A DNA stretch of 64,000 nucleotides, from contig NZ_CP033580.1 of the NCBI RefSeq assembly GCF_003722315.1, forward strand, positions 1,859,001 to 1,923,000, in the 5' to 3' direction. Position numbers and translations under genes: made by a program. Shown one piece after another: positions 45,941-55,857 of the stretch. The stretch is from Thermoanaerobacter ethanolicus JW 200 (GTDB taxonomy: Bacteria; Bacillota; Thermoanaerobacteria; Thermoanaerobacterales; Thermoanaerobacteraceae). How positions within the stretch are numbered: position 1 is the first letter of the stretch; each line of letters begins with the position of its first letter. Under the pieces are notes generated by a model. The model searched no databases. It was not told where the DNA came from and worked only from the letters and a program-made list of their open reading frames with translations.

Positions 45941-47923
45941 TTAAAACAAATTGTTGGCATCGACAATCAAGGCCACTTGGCCATCTCCCAATATTGTAGC
46001 TCCTGCAATAACTTTGACATTAGAAAGATACTTCCCTAATGGTTTTATGACTATCTCTTGCTGACCAATTAATTCATCTACAGTACAGCATGCTAAATTT
46101 TCGCCTTTTTTGATAATTACACACACCAAATTTCCATTATTAGAAATCTTTTTGGTTTCTAATACTTCATTTAATCTTATTATTGGAATTACCTTTCCTC
46201 TAAAAAGAACTACTTCCTTTCCTTGAACATTGTGTATTTCTTCCTCTTTTTTATGAACTATTTCTGAAATTGAATTAAGGGGAATTGCAAATTTTTCATC
46301 TCCTACTTTTACTAATAAAGCTTGTATAATTGCTAAAGTAAGAGGAAGTTTAATTATAAATTTTGTTCCCTTATTTATTTCTGATAATATTTCAATTGAG
46401 CCGTTTAAGGATTCGATTTTATTTTTTACTACATCTAATCCTACGCCTCTGCCAGAAATATCTGTAACTTTGTCAGCAGTGCTAAAACCTGGCCTAAATA
46501 AAAGGTCTAAAATTTTATCTTTAGAAAGGTCATTTACTTGCTCAGCAGTGTAAATGCCTTTCTCTACTGCTTTTGCTTTGACTTTTTCTATATCAATTCC
46601 TCTTCCATCATCACTAACTTCTATTATGACATTATTACCTTCATGATAAGCTCTCAAATTAATGGTACCTTGTTCTGGTTTCCCTTTTTGCCACCTTTCT
46701 TGCGGCATTTCGATACCATGATCAATAGAATTTCTTATGAGGTGAACTAAAGGGTCACCGATTTCATCTATAACAGTTCTATCTACTTCTGTATCTTGTC
46801 CATACATATTGAGAATAATTTTTTTGCCTAACTCGTAAGATAAATCCCTTACCATTCTTGGGAACCTATTGAATACTCTTTCAACCGGTACCATTCTTAC
46901 CTTCATAACCGCGTCATGTAAATTAGTAGTTATTCTTTCTAAATATTCAATAGCACTTACAGTTTCAGAGTTTTTATTATCTGCCTCTAACCCTTCAAGG
47001 CGGGTTTTTATGATTATAAGCTCACTTACTAAATTCATTAAATTATCCAATCTGTCTATATCTACTCTTACACTTTTTGAAGTTTTATTATTGCTTTGAG
47101 ATTTTTTTATGTTCTCAAAACTTTGAGATTGTGAAGAAGATACCTCTTTGACAAATCTTTCCCCTTCTTTATTTAAATCAATGTTTATTAGTTCCACTTC
47201 CACGTTGTTGACCTCAGCAATAGACAATAATCTTTTTTCAATACTTTCTTTATCCTCTTTTGTAATGATGTGAACAGTGAAACTATCCTCAAATTTTTCA
47301 TCTTCAATGTCTTCTACAGAGGGAGAAGAATTTATTATGTCTCCTATTTCATCTAAACTATTAAAGATTATAAAAGCACGAGCTGATTTCATAACACACC
47401 CTTTGTCAATATGTACTGTTATTTTATAGGCTTTGTAATTATCTTTTGCTGCCTCTCTTATTATATCTTCTTCGTATACATTTAGTAGAGTATCGCTCCC
47501 AGAAGCATCATTTTCCTTTTGTACAATATTTTCTTTGTTTCCAGATTTAGAACTAACACCTGAAAGTAAAAATATCAACTCATCAATAGGTACATTATCT
47601 TCTCCTGTTTGTGATATTGAATCCAGCATTTCACTTAAAGTATCTACACACTTAAAAAGAATATCCATGATTGCATGAGAAATATGCAATTGACCATTTT
47701 TTACCTCTTGTAATACATCCTCCATTTTATGAGCTAATTTATTCATGTTTTCAAAGCCCATAGTAGCAGCCATGCCTTTTAAAGTATGGGCAGACCTAAA
47801 AATCTCATCGATTACTTGCCTATTTTCAGGGTCATTTTCCAAAAGCAATAAATTGCTATTTAAATTTTCTATATGCTCTTGTGATTCTTCAATAAATATA
47901 TCGATGTATTGATTATTTTCCAT
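45941..47923 (-). CDS. cheA: Chemotaxis histidine kinase CheA
   Basis: The receptor-controlled kinase that phosphorylates CheY and CheB. The 660 residues hold an Hpt domain with H46 in FRSAHTLKGMAATMGF, a P2 region (about 160-255), a dimer domain, the ATPase domain with HLIRNSIDHGIE (N box), VSDDGRGID and FSTADKVTDISGRGVGLDVV, and a CheW-like C-terminus. All catalytic motifs are present. The ATG overlaps the cheB end by 11 bases. Because the CheB here lacks a receiver, the P2 domain may serve CheY alone. Confidence 0.97.
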   Translation of the reverse strand: MENNQYIDIFIEESQEHIENLNSNLLLLENDPENRQVIDEIFRSAHTLKGMAATMGFENMNKLAHKMEDVLQEVKNGQLHISHAIMDILFKCVDTLSEMLDSISQTGEDNVPIDELIFLLSGVSSKSGNKENIVQKENDASGSDTLLNVYEEDIIREAAKDNYKAYKITVHIDKGCVMKSARAFIIFNSLDEIGDIINSSPSVEDIEDEKFEDSFTVHIITKEDKESIEKRLLSIAEVNNVEVELINIDLNKEGERFVKEVSSSQSQSFENIKKSQSNNKTSKSVRVDIDRLDNLMNLVSELIIIKTRLEGLEADNKNSETVSAIEYLERITTNLHDAVMKVRMVPVERVFNRFPRMVRDLSYELGKKIILNMYGQDTEVDRTVIDEIGDPLVHLIRNSIDHGIEMPQERWQKGKPEQGTINLRAYHEGNNVIIEVSDDGRGIDIEKVKAKAVEKGIYTAEQVNDLSKDKILDLLFRPGFSTADKVTDISGRGVGLDVVKNKIESLNGSIEILSEINKGTKFIIKLPLTLAIIQALLVKVGDEKFAIPLNSISEIVHKKEEEIHNVQGKEVVLFRGKVIPIIRLNEVLETKKISNNGNLVCVIIKKGENLACCTVDELIGQQEIVIKPLGKYLSNVKVIAGATILGDGQVALIVDANNLF

Positions 47924-48497
47924 AAAATTCCCTCACCTTCTCAATTATTTCTACTGGAATTTTATCCAAAGGAAGAACTTTATCAACAAATCCTGTTTTT
48001 ATAGCGTTATAAGGCATTCCTTTCGCTAAAGAAGAATTGATATCCTGACATATAATAAAACTTCCTCTCTCTTTTAAAAACTTAAGTCCTTTCGAACCAT
48101 CACTTCCCATACCTGTCAAAATAACAGCTATTATGCAAGCATTTATTTGGGAAGCACTTATGAAAGTAGCATCAATGGAAGGTTTATAAACAGATTCAAA
48201 ATCAGTAGAAAGTTTAATTTTTACTTTATCATTCTCTTCAATTAATAATAAATTTTTATCGCCAGGTGCGATATAAGCTACATTTTTCAAAATTTCCTCT
48301 CCATCTACTGCTTCTTTTACTTTGAGATTACAACTTTGGTCTAATCTTTCTGCCATCATTTTAGTAAACTTTTCTGGCATATGTTGTACTACAATTACTG
48401 AAGCAAAAAGGTCCTTTGGTAAATTTGTCAATATATATTGCAGTGCTTTAGGCCCCCCAGTAGAAGCCCCAATTATAACAAGACAATCATTTTTCAT
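47913..48497 (-). CDS. cheB: CheB-type methylesterase lacking the receiver domain
   Basis: A 194-residue protein that is only the CheB catalytic domain; usual CheB is about 350 residues with an N-terminal receiver. The Ser-His-Asp triad is complete: S12 in IIGASTGGPKAL, H39 in VVQHMPEKF and D133 in LTGMGSDGSKG, so activity as receptor demethylase and deamidase is expected. The ATG sits three bases after the ycgR stop, with no spare reading frame for a receiver between. In ordinary CheB the receiver inhibits the enzyme and CheA relieves this; that control must be absent or in another protein. No cheR is in the window. Confidence 0.9.
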   Translation of the reverse strand: MKNDCLVIIGASTGGPKALQYILTNLPKDLFASVIVVQHMPEKFTKMMAERLDQSCNLKVKEAVDGEEILKNVAYIAPGDKNLLLIEENDKVKIKLSTDFESVYKPSIDATFISASQINACIIAVILTGMGSDGSKGLKFLKERGSFIICQDINSSLAKGMPYNAIKTGFVDKVLPLDKIPVEIIEKVREFYGK

Positions 48498-48500
48498 AAA

Positions 48501-49130
48501 TCATTCAATCCCTTTTTGTCTACTTTTTCTCTGTTCTTCAAAGATATAGCTTATAATTTTTTCTCTTACTTTTTCATCAATGTCCACATAACAGAGACCA
48601 ATTTCATATCCTTTTTCTAATAATTCTTCATATCTCACTACTTTTCCGCTTACTGTTATCTCTTGGTCTAATGTAAAAACACAATTTATGATAGTCCCTA
48701 CCTCTAATTTTTTATCTACCTTACATCTTAATCCTCCACCGCTTATATCTTGAATAAGGCCTTTATAAACCTTATCTTCTTCTCCACCACTAATAGTATA
48801 AGTAAAGGGAATCACTTTTTCTAATCTAAAATACTGTCTCCTTTGCAATCTTTCTACACTGCTTATAGGCATTATTTCTAAAAGAGCAAGTTTTCCAGAA
48901 AATCTATTTAAAACCTTGGCATAAAAGGTAAATAAGCCTTGTTTTGTAAAATAAATTATTTGAACTATTGAACCTATTCTCACAGGAACTAAATGTCCAC
49001 TGTATACTGGAGTATCAATTAATATAGTTCCATTTTTAGAAATATCCTGTACTTGAGATGAGTACATATTTTGACCATTGTTTAACCCTAATCTTAATTT
49101 CTGCCCTGGTTGTAAATTTATCTGATTCAT
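48501..49130 (-). CDS. ycgR: YcgR-type flagellar brake with PilZ domain
   Basis: A 209-residue protein with an N-terminal YcgR_N-like barrel and a C-terminal PilZ domain that binds cyclic di-GMP. The PilZ signature is complete: RRQYFR for RxxxR and QDISGGGLRC for D/NxSxxG. In E. coli YcgR and Bacillus MotI slow the motor by touching the rotor or stator when cyclic di-GMP is high. Its place between flhG and cheB, overlapping flhG by four bases, agrees. It is the only cyclic di-GMP link visible here. Confidence 0.9.
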   Translation of the reverse strand: MNQINLQPGQKLRLGLNNGQNMYSSQVQDISKNGTILIDTPVYSGHLVPVRIGSIVQIIYFTKQGLFTFYAKVLNRFSGKLALLEIMPISSVERLQRRQYFRLEKVIPFTYTISGGEEDKVYKGLIQDISGGGLRCKVDKKLEVGTIINCVFTLDQEITVSGKVVRYEELLEKGYEIGLCYVDIDEKVREKIISYIFEEQRKSRQKGIE

Positions 49131-49981
49131 CTAAATCCTCCTCTATTTATAAGTCTAGAAAAAATACCCCACAACCCCTTGTTTTCTATAGGAGGAGGTT
49201 GATTAGCTATTTGAGCTGCAATTTGCAATATCCTTTTTGAGGTTTTACTATTTTCATATTTAAGGACAATGGGATGTTGCTCAATTATACATTCCATCAT
49301 CTTTTCGTCATTTTCCAAATAACCCAAATCAATCAAAGGAACGCCCAAATAGTTTTTAACTACTGCTTCAAACCTCTCATAAATTTTTTTGTATTCATTA
49401 AAATTTTTTACCTTATTTATCAGCACATTAATCTTTTTATCTTCACCTACCAGTGAATACTTAATAAGAGTATATGCATCCATAATAGACGTGGGTTCAG
49501 GAGTTACTATGAGTAAAACTTCATCGGCCGCTTTTAAAAAATTGCTAATTACGTTATTGAGCCCTGCACCCGTATCTATAATAATAAAATCGGAATAATA
49601 GTCTAAAATTTTAATGTTGTTTAGAAAAAGGCTTAAATCTACTCCTTCATTGATAAGGTTGAAATCTCCACCAGAAGATATGTATTTTATGCCTAAAGGT
49701 CCTTCGCTTATGACTTCTGTTATCATTTTGTTGTTGTATAAAACATCTAATAAAGTATACTTAGAAGTAACTCCTAATTCAATTTCGACATTTGAAAATC
49801 CCAAATCTGCATCAATAATCGTAACATTATAGCCCAATTTTTTAAGCCCCAAAGAAAGATTTACTGAGATACATGTTTTGCCAATGCCGCCTTTTCCGCC
49901 TGTAATTGTAATAACCCTGCTTCTTTTTATTTTATTTTTTTGGGAAACCAATTTTCTTAAACTTTCAGCCTGGTCCATCAT
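49127..49981 (-). CDS. flhG: MinD-like ATPase FlhG (YlxH)
   Basis: FlhG is the number and placement regulator of flagella, acting with FlhF and the C-ring. The 284 residues show the deviant Walker A KGGIGKTCIS (about 29-38), IIDADLGFSN and IDTGAGL, as in MinD-type ATPases. An N-terminal QAESLRKLVSQ stretch matches the FlhF-activating motif (D-Q-A-x2-L-R) known from Bacillus. It follows flhF by three bases. It ends with a membrane-targeting-like amphipathic segment (GLWGIFSRLIN). Confidence 0.93.
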   Translation of the reverse strand: MMDQAESLRKLVSQKNKIKRSRVITITGGKGGIGKTCISVNLSLGLKKLGYNVTIIDADLGFSNVEIELGVTSKYTLLDVLYNNKMITEVISEGPLGIKYISSGGDFNLINEGVDLSLFLNNIKILDYYSDFIIIDTGAGLNNVISNFLKAADEVLLIVTPEPTSIMDAYTLIKYSLVGEDKKINVLINKVKNFNEYKKIYERFEAVVKNYLGVPLIDLGYLENDEKMMECIIEQHPIVLKYENSKTSKRILQIAAQIANQPPPIENKGLWGIFSRLINRGGFR

Positions 49982-49984
49982 ATA

Positions 49985-51010
49985 CTAATTCCCCTTTACT
50001 ATACTTGAGGCGATAATTTCACTTCCTGCTAAAGTTATATCATCAGGAACTATTTGTCCATTTGTAAAATAAGAAATTGGCCGCCCTGAATAATAAACAG
50101 CATTTAAAATGGAACTATAATTATCGGTTTCATCTAATTTTGTAAAAATTAATTTATAATCTCCTGCAAATTCATATCTTTTTATCACTTCCTTTAAATC
50201 TTCCGATTTAGTCGTAGCACTCAAGCATAAATAAGTTTCATCACAGTTTGCATATTTAATGAAGGTTTTCAATTCATTTATTCGCTTTTCATCTTTATGG
50301 CTTCTTCCCGCTGTATCTATCAAAACAGCATCGTACTTTTCAAGCTCTGGCTGAAGTTTATGAAGGTCAAAAATATTATTTACTACTTTTACTGGCACTC
50401 CTAAAATTTCCCCATAAGTTTTCAGCTGGTCTACCGCCGCTATTCTGAAAATGTCTGCTGTAACGAGCATTATATTTTTACCTTCATTCAATATCAAATT
50501 AGAAGCAATTTTTGCAATTGTAGTAGTTTTCCCCACTCCAGTAGGTCCAATGAACAAAATTTTTTTGCTTTTTTCAGTATTCAATTTTTGAGGAGGTCCC
50601 ATAAAAGCCTCTATTCGTTCTTTTAAAATTTTTATTCCTTTATTATCAAGTTCATCAATTCCCTCTCCTAACAAGTGTGATACTTCCCTTTCTATCCCAT
50701 AATCCATTAATCTAGAAACTAAAGTTTTTTCCTTAGTTTCTGTAACCGCTTCATTTTTATTGACTGCTATAGTTTTTATCAAATTTTTAAGTTCATTTAT
50801 ATCATTTTTTGTAATACTTTCTTTAGGTATTACCGGTGGGTAATCTTCTACCGCTGCTACTACTTCCACTTTACTCTTCTTAAAAAGTCCTATAATCCCT
50901 CTTTCTTTAATTTTGTTTTGATGAAGTATTACAGCGTTACTTCCCATTTCCGCTTTTATCATTCTTAAAGCTTCTTGATAATCGTTAGCAATATATTTTT
51001 TAACTTTCAT
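49985..51010 (-). CDS. flhF: SRP-family GTPase FlhF
   Basis: FlhF sets the site of flagellar assembly. The 341 residues comprise an N-terminal basic domain (MKVKKYIANDYQEALRMIKAEMG), the NG domain with GPTGVGKTTTIAKIA near 155, DTAGRSHKD and TKLDETDNY. It belongs with Ffh and FtsY, but the N-terminus and context mark it as FlhF. Its ATG overlaps the flhA stop by 11 bases, and flhG follows. This GTPase with FlhG forms a switch. Confidence 0.96.
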   Translation of the reverse strand: MKVKKYIANDYQEALRMIKAEMGSNAVILHQNKIKERGIIGLFKKSKVEVVAAVEDYPPVIPKESITKNDINELKNLIKTIAVNKNEAVTETKEKTLVSRLMDYGIEREVSHLLGEGIDELDNKGIKILKERIEAFMGPPQKLNTEKSKKILFIGPTGVGKTTTIAKIASNLILNEGKNIMLVTADIFRIAAVDQLKTYGEILGVPVKVVNNIFDLHKLQPELEKYDAVLIDTAGRSHKDEKRINELKTFIKYANCDETYLCLSATTKSEDLKEVIKRYEFAGDYKLIFTKLDETDNYSSILNAVYYSGRPISYFTNGQIVPDDITLAGSEIIASSIVKGN

Positions 51011-53021
51011 TTAACCTCACCGTCCCCACCGATGTAACTTCAATATTTGGTAAAAGTTCATTATATGACAAAACAGCAATATCGGGAGAAATTTGTTCTA
51101 CTAACTTTCTGAGATAAAATCGAGTTACAGGCGCTGTCAGAATTACAGGTTGTCCACCCTTTAAAGTTACCTTTTTTACTAATTCATGGATACTCTTTAA
51201 AATCCTTTGTGCCGAAGAAGGCTCCAATGCTAAATAAGAACCATGTTCTGTCTGAGTTATACTAGAGGATATTAACTGTTCAACACTCGGATCTAACGTT
51301 ATAACTTCAATTTTACCACCTGCAGCATATTTATTGGAAATAGTACGAGCTAAAGCCTGTCTTACATACTCTGTTAAAACATCTGTATCTCGTATAATAG
51401 GGGCATAATCTGCTAAAGTCTCTAATATGGTGACTAAATCTCTAATAGATAGCCCCTCTCTTAAAAGGTTAGAAAGTACTTTCTCTATTTCACCTATTGT
51501 TAAAAGCTTAGGAACTAATTCTTCTATTAAGGCAGGATTTGTAGTTTTTACATTGTCAATTAAACTCTGCACTTCTTGCCTTCCTAAAAGTTCATGGGCA
51601 TGCTGTCTTATAATATGAGTAAGGTGAGTAGCAATGACAGAAGGAACATCTACTACGGTATATCCTCTTGCCTCAACCTTTGACCTTTCGTTTTCATCTA
51701 CCCAAATTGCAGGCAATCCAAAAGCTGGTTCTCTTTCTCGAATTCCAGAAATATCTTCATCTATTTCTCCGGCAGTCATAGCCATATACCTATCAACGTA
51801 TACCTTGCCTCTGGCAATTTCATTTCCTCTAATCTTTATGACGTATTCATTTGGTTTTAATTGAATATTATCTCTTAAACGAATCATTGGGACCACAATA
51901 CCCAAATCAAGAGCAATTTGTCTTCTTATCATGACAATTCTATCTAACAATTCTCCACTTGCAAGAGGAATCAATTCATAACCAAATTCCAGTTCAATAG
52001 GGTCAACTTGCAATAATTCATATACTTTCTTAGGATCTCTTATATTCTCTAACTCTTTTATGTTTTCTTCTTGTTCTTCTTCTTTTACTGTTACTTTTTG
52101 AGTCCCTGCAAATCCAAGATATGCAAACAATGAACCCATTAAGATAAGTGGGAGTTTAGGTAAAAGAGGTACTAATACCAATGCGAAGAGCAACCCAGCT
52201 GCTATTTTCAGAATTCGAGGCTGATTGAAAAGCTGCTTTATTACATCCCCTCCTAAATTTGATTCAGAAGCTGAACGAGTGACAATCATTCCAGTAGCAG
52301 TTGATATTAAAAGTGCTGGTATTTGATTTACCAAACCCTCGCCTACTGTTAAAACAGTATAAGTATTTAAAGCCCTATTTATATCCATCCCCTTCATTAC
52401 CATTCCAATAATGAGACCTGCAACAATATTTATAATTATAACAATTATAGAAACAATTGCATCGCCTTTGACAAATTTACTAGCACCATCCATTGCCCCA
52501 TAAAATTTTGCCTCTTGCTGTATTTCTTTTCTCCTCTCACGAGCTTCTTTTTCTGTTATAAGACCTGCGTTTAAATCAGCATCTATTGCCATTTGCTTTC
52601 CCGGCATTGCATCCAAAGTAAATCTTGCTGACACTTCAGATACTCTCTCTGCTCCTCTGGTTATGACGATAAATTGTACAATTGCAATTATCAAGAAAAT
52701 AATAAATCCGACAACTGGATTTCCACCTATTACAAAACTTCCAAAGGCCTGTATTACGCCACCTGCATAGGCATTGCTTAAAATAAGTCTCGTACTCGAA
52801 ATGTTAAGAGCCAGTCTCAGAAGAGTAGTTATTAATAATATAGAAGGAAATATAGAAAAATCTAAAGCATCTTTTACATACATAGTAGTTAAAAGTATTA
52901 TTATAGACAAAGTTATGTTAAATATTAATAAAAAGTCCATGATAACAGGTGGTACAGGAATTATTATGAGCAAGACTATTCCTACTACAAAAAGAACCAC
53001 AGTAAACTCAGAGGCTTTCAA
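51000..53021 (-). CDS. flhA: Flagellar export protein FlhA
   Basis: FlhA is the large export-gate membrane protein. The N-terminal half has about eight helices with the charged FHIPEP-family loop (FVIGGNPVVGFIIFLIIAIVQFIVITRGAERVSEVSARFTLDAMPGKQMAIDADLNAGLI), and the C-terminal half (about 330-673) is the cytoplasmic domain that docks substrates. The length of 673 residues is normal. The start is TTG 53021, with AGGAGGGA six bases upstream. flhB lies just before it, with 10 bases between. Confidence 0.98.
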   Translation of the reverse strand: MKASEFTVVLFVVGIVLLIIIPVPPVIMDFLLIFNITLSIIILLTTMYVKDALDFSIFPSILLITTLLRLALNISSTRLILSNAYAGGVIQAFGSFVIGGNPVVGFIIFLIIAIVQFIVITRGAERVSEVSARFTLDAMPGKQMAIDADLNAGLITEKEARERRKEIQQEAKFYGAMDGASKFVKGDAIVSIIVIIINIVAGLIIGMVMKGMDINRALNTYTVLTVGEGLVNQIPALLISTATGMIVTRSASESNLGGDVIKQLFNQPRILKIAAGLLFALVLVPLLPKLPLILMGSLFAYLGFAGTQKVTVKEEEQEENIKELENIRDPKKVYELLQVDPIELEFGYELIPLASGELLDRIVMIRRQIALDLGIVVPMIRLRDNIQLKPNEYVIKIRGNEIARGKVYVDRYMAMTAGEIDEDISGIREREPAFGLPAIWVDENERSKVEARGYTVVDVPSVIATHLTHIIRQHAHELLGRQEVQSLIDNVKTTNPALIEELVPKLLTIGEIEKVLSNLLREGLSIRDLVTILETLADYAPIIRDTDVLTEYVRQALARTISNKYAAGGKIEVITLDPSVEQLISSSITQTEHGSYLALEPSSAQRILKSIHELVKKVTLKGGQPVILTAPVTRFYLRKLVEQISPDIAVLSYNELLPNIEVTSVGTVRLNES

Positions 53022-53031
53022 ATTATCCCTC

Positions 53032-54114
53032 CTATTCTCCCTTTAAGCTGTAGACATAAGCCAAAACTTCAGCTACAGCTTGATAAAGCTCTGGTGGAAT
53101 CATATCTCCTATTTCAGTAGACCTATACAGTGCTTGAGCCAATGGCTTATTCTCTACTATAGGGATATTTAACTTCTTAGCTTCTTCTTTTATTCTGAGG
53201 GCGATCATATCCTGTCCTTTAGCTATCACTACAGGTGCATCATTGACATTGCTGTCATACATAAGAGCTACAGCAAGATGAGTTGGGTTTGTTATTACGA
53301 CATCTGCCTTTTTTAAGTCTTGCATCATTCTTTTCATAGAAACTTGTCGCTGCTTTCTTCTTATCTCTGCTTTTATCTGTGGGTTTCCTTCTGTCTCTTT
53401 AAACTCTTCCTTTATGTCCTCTTTACTCATTTTAAGACTTGTTTCATATTCTCTCCACTGGAAGAAATAATCTAACGCTCCAAGAACAATAAGTACAATT
53501 CCTATTCTAATAGTAATTCCCAAAAGTATGTTTAAAGCGTATTTTAATATATCCTGAACTGACATATCAAGAAGCATTGGTATACCTTTATATTGAGAAG
53601 CTAAAAAAGAGTACATTATATAGAAAAGAACTGCCACTTTAGCAATAGATTTAGCTAATTCTACTAATGCTCTTTTTGAAAAAATTCTCTTAAAGCCCTC
53701 CACAGGATTTAATCTTTCGAATTTAAAGGCAAGGGGCTCGGTTGTAAATACAAAGCCTACTTGAAGATAAGTTGATGCAAGAGAAACGACAAAAATCAAT
53801 AAGATTATAGGCATAATTATTGATATTGCTTGCTGCAAGACGTATGTAAACAGATTTCGTATACCTACTACGTTAAAAACATCGTCATTAGCTCCAGAAT
53901 AAGTATAAAGCAAATATTTTATTAAAGCCATCATTTTTCCTAAAGAAGGCATTGCAAGTATATTTACTGCCAAAAAACCTGCTACAATTACTAAAGCAGA
54001 AGTTATTTCCCTACTTTGGAAGACTTGCCCTTTTTTTCTTGCATCTTGTCGCCTTTTAGGAGTAGCTGGTTCAGTTTTTTCTTCAGCAAACAATTGTAAA
54101 TTTATTTTACTCAA
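53032..54114 (-). CDS. flhB: Flagellar export switch protein FlhB
   Basis: FlhB changes export specificity from rod and hook to filament. The 360 residues start MSKINLQLFAEEKTEPATPKRR and have four membrane helices and a C-terminal cytoplasmic domain with the self-cleaving NPTH at about 272, followed by LAVALMYD. The start is TTG 54114 because AAGGTG is five bases before it; the GTG at 54123 overlaps that site and the fliR stop. It lies between fliR and flhA. Confidence 0.97.
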   Translation of the reverse strand: MSKINLQLFAEEKTEPATPKRRQDARKKGQVFQSREITSALVIVAGFLAVNILAMPSLGKMMALIKYLLYTYSGANDDVFNVVGIRNLFTYVLQQAISIIMPIILLIFVVSLASTYLQVGFVFTTEPLAFKFERLNPVEGFKRIFSKRALVELAKSIAKVAVLFYIMYSFLASQYKGIPMLLDMSVQDILKYALNILLGITIRIGIVLIVLGALDYFFQWREYETSLKMSKEDIKEEFKETEGNPQIKAEIRRKQRQVSMKRMMQDLKKADVVITNPTHLAVALMYDSNVNDAPVVIAKGQDMIALRIKEEAKKLNIPIVENKPLAQALYRSTEIGDMIPPELYQAVAEVLAYVYSLKGE

Positions 54115-54119
54115 AACTA

Positions 54120-54902
54120 TCACCTTGTCATAAATTTCATCAATCTAAAAATGTCAGCATTCATTCCATTAAACATAAAATCTATAATTGTCAGGTACAT
54201 CGGCAACATAATAAGCAAAGTAAAGATTCCAACAAAAATCTTCGCTGGCATTCCTATCATAAAGACGTTAAGCTGAGGTATAGTACGGGAGATTATTCCC
54301 AGAGTTAAATCTGTCAAAAGAGTTGTTAAAATTATAGGAGCACTTATTCTAAAACCTAATATAAACATATCAGAGACCATTTTTGTTAAGACTTGAGACA
54401 TATCAGGTAAATTAAAGACAACTTTCCCAACAGGAATTATATCAACGCTTTTAGCCAACATTGTAAATAAGGTATAATGGCCATTCATAAGCATGAAGAT
54501 AAGGATTGTCAAAATATATATGAAATTTCCCATTAAAGGAACTTGGGTTTCACTATGAATGTCTAAAATGTTTACTAGTCCAAAACCCAACTGATAATCA
54601 ATTAGCTGACCGGCTAAATGTATAGCACTGAAGGATATCATAGATGCCAGCCCTATCACGAGTCCAACAATGAACTCAGATATGACAACAATAAAGTAAT
54701 CTAAAACATTATTTATTTGCAAATCCACTGGTCCCATGGTATCAAAAACAATTACTGCAGCAAAAAAACCTAAACCTATTTTAAAAGTAGTAGGAACATT
54801 TTTTGTACCAAAAAAAGGTGTAAGTATAAAAATGCCAAGCATTCTGACGAAAAGTAATATAAAAACTTGAACATTTTGAAGTAAATACTGAATTATATCC
54901 AT
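54120..54902 (-). CDS. fliR: Flagellar export protein FliR
   Basis: A membrane part of the export gate with FliP and FliQ. The 260 residues are mostly hydrophobic with about six helices, and start YLLQNVQVFILLFVRMLGIFILTPFFGTKNVPTTFKIGL, in the family manner. The ribosome site is weak. It follows fliQ by six bases and ends five bases before the flhB start. Confidence 0.95.
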   Translation of the reverse strand: MDIIQYLLQNVQVFILLFVRMLGIFILTPFFGTKNVPTTFKIGLGFFAAVIVFDTMGPVDLQINNVLDYFIVVISEFIVGLVIGLASMISFSAIHLAGQLIDYQLGFGLVNILDIHSETQVPLMGNFIYILTILIFMLMNGHYTLFTMLAKSVDIIPVGKVVFNLPDMSQVLTKMVSDMFILGFRISAPIILTTLLTDLTLGIISRTIPQLNVFMIGMPAKIFVGIFTLLIMLPMYLTIIDFMFNGMNADIFRLMKFMTR

Positions 54903-54908
54903 TTTACA

Positions 54909-55178
54909 TCACTTTATAAAATTATTAATATTTAAAAACAACCTTTGAGTGTAGTTGACCAAAGTAGTAAGCATCCATGGCCCAAATAGAATTAGACTTA
55001 TAAGTATAGCGACAATTTTAGGAACAAAAGATAAAGTTTGTTCCTGAATTTGTGTAGTAGCTTGAAAAATGCTAATTAAAAGTCCTACCCCTAATGCTAC
55101 TGCTAATAAAGGAGTAGCAACTGTTAAGGCAATAGTTAAAGCTTCTCTTCCTATATCTATAACCATTCCCGTATTCAA
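54909..55178 (-). CDS. fliQ: Flagellar export protein FliQ
   Basis: A small export-gate membrane protein of 89 residues with two helices (about 14-36 and 50-73) and the family core LLAVALGVGLLISIFQATTQIQEQTLSFVPKI. The start is TTG 55178, with AGGAG ten bases upstream. The next ATG lies too far from the site. It lies between fliP and fliR. Confidence 0.96.
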   Translation of the reverse strand: MNTGMVIDIGREALTIALTVATPLLAVALGVGLLISIFQATTQIQEQTLSFVPKIVAILISLILFGPWMLTTLVNYTQRLFLNINNFIK

Positions 55179-55191
55179 CTTGTTTCATCTC

Positions 55192-55857
55192 CTATCTAAA
55201 ACCTAAAATCAAAGATTTTACAACCAGGTTCCATCCATCCACCAAAATAAAAAGTAATACTTTAAAAGGAAGAGATATCAAAACAGGTGGCAACATAAAC
55301 ATACCCATTGACATTAAAACACTGGCGACTACTATATCAATTATCAAAAAGGGAATGTAAATTATAAAGCCAATTTCAAAAGCAGTTTTTAATTCACTGA
55401 TGATAAAAGAAGGAATGACCACTCTCATGGGAAGGTCTTCTGCATTATTTACTTTAATTTTAGCTAAACTTACAAAAAGATTTAAATCACTTTGCCTTGT
55501 TTGCTTCAACATAAAATTTTTCAATGGTTTGATAGCATTTTGATACGCTTCCTCTTGAGTTATTTTTCCTTCAGTATAAGGTTTAATAGCATTATTGTTG
55601 ATATCTTGCCCCACAGGAGCCATTATATACAGAGTGAGAAACAGCGCCAAACCAATTAGCACTTGATTAGGAGGCATTTGTTGAAGTCCTAACGCGTTTC
55701 TCAAAAAAGACAGCACAACTACTATGCGAGTAAATGAAGTCATCATTATCAAAATAGAAGGTGCCAAAGTCAAAACTGTCAGCAGAAGAACTATTTGTAG
55801 GCTTGTAGCTATATTTGAAGGAGCTGTTACCGATGAAACCCAATCTCCTAAATTCAT
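55192..55857 (-). CDS. fliP: Flagellar export protein FliP
   Basis: The core export-gate protein. The 221 residues equal the Bacillus length and show the [47 protein letters not shown] region and the late [31 protein letters not shown]. There are four helices; no cleaved signal is visible. The ATG overlaps the fliO stop by four bases (ATGA). Confidence 0.98.
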   Translation of the reverse strand: MNLGDWVSSVTAPSNIATSLQIVLLLTVLTLAPSILIMMTSFTRIVVVLSFLRNALGLQQMPPNQVLIGLALFLTLYIMAPVGQDINNNAIKPYTEGKITQEEAYQNAIKPLKNFMLKQTRQSDLNLFVSLAKIKVNNAEDLPMRVVIPSFIISELKTAFEIGFIIYIPFLIIDIVVASVLMSMGMFMLPPVLISLPFKVLLFILVDGWNLVVKSLILGFR

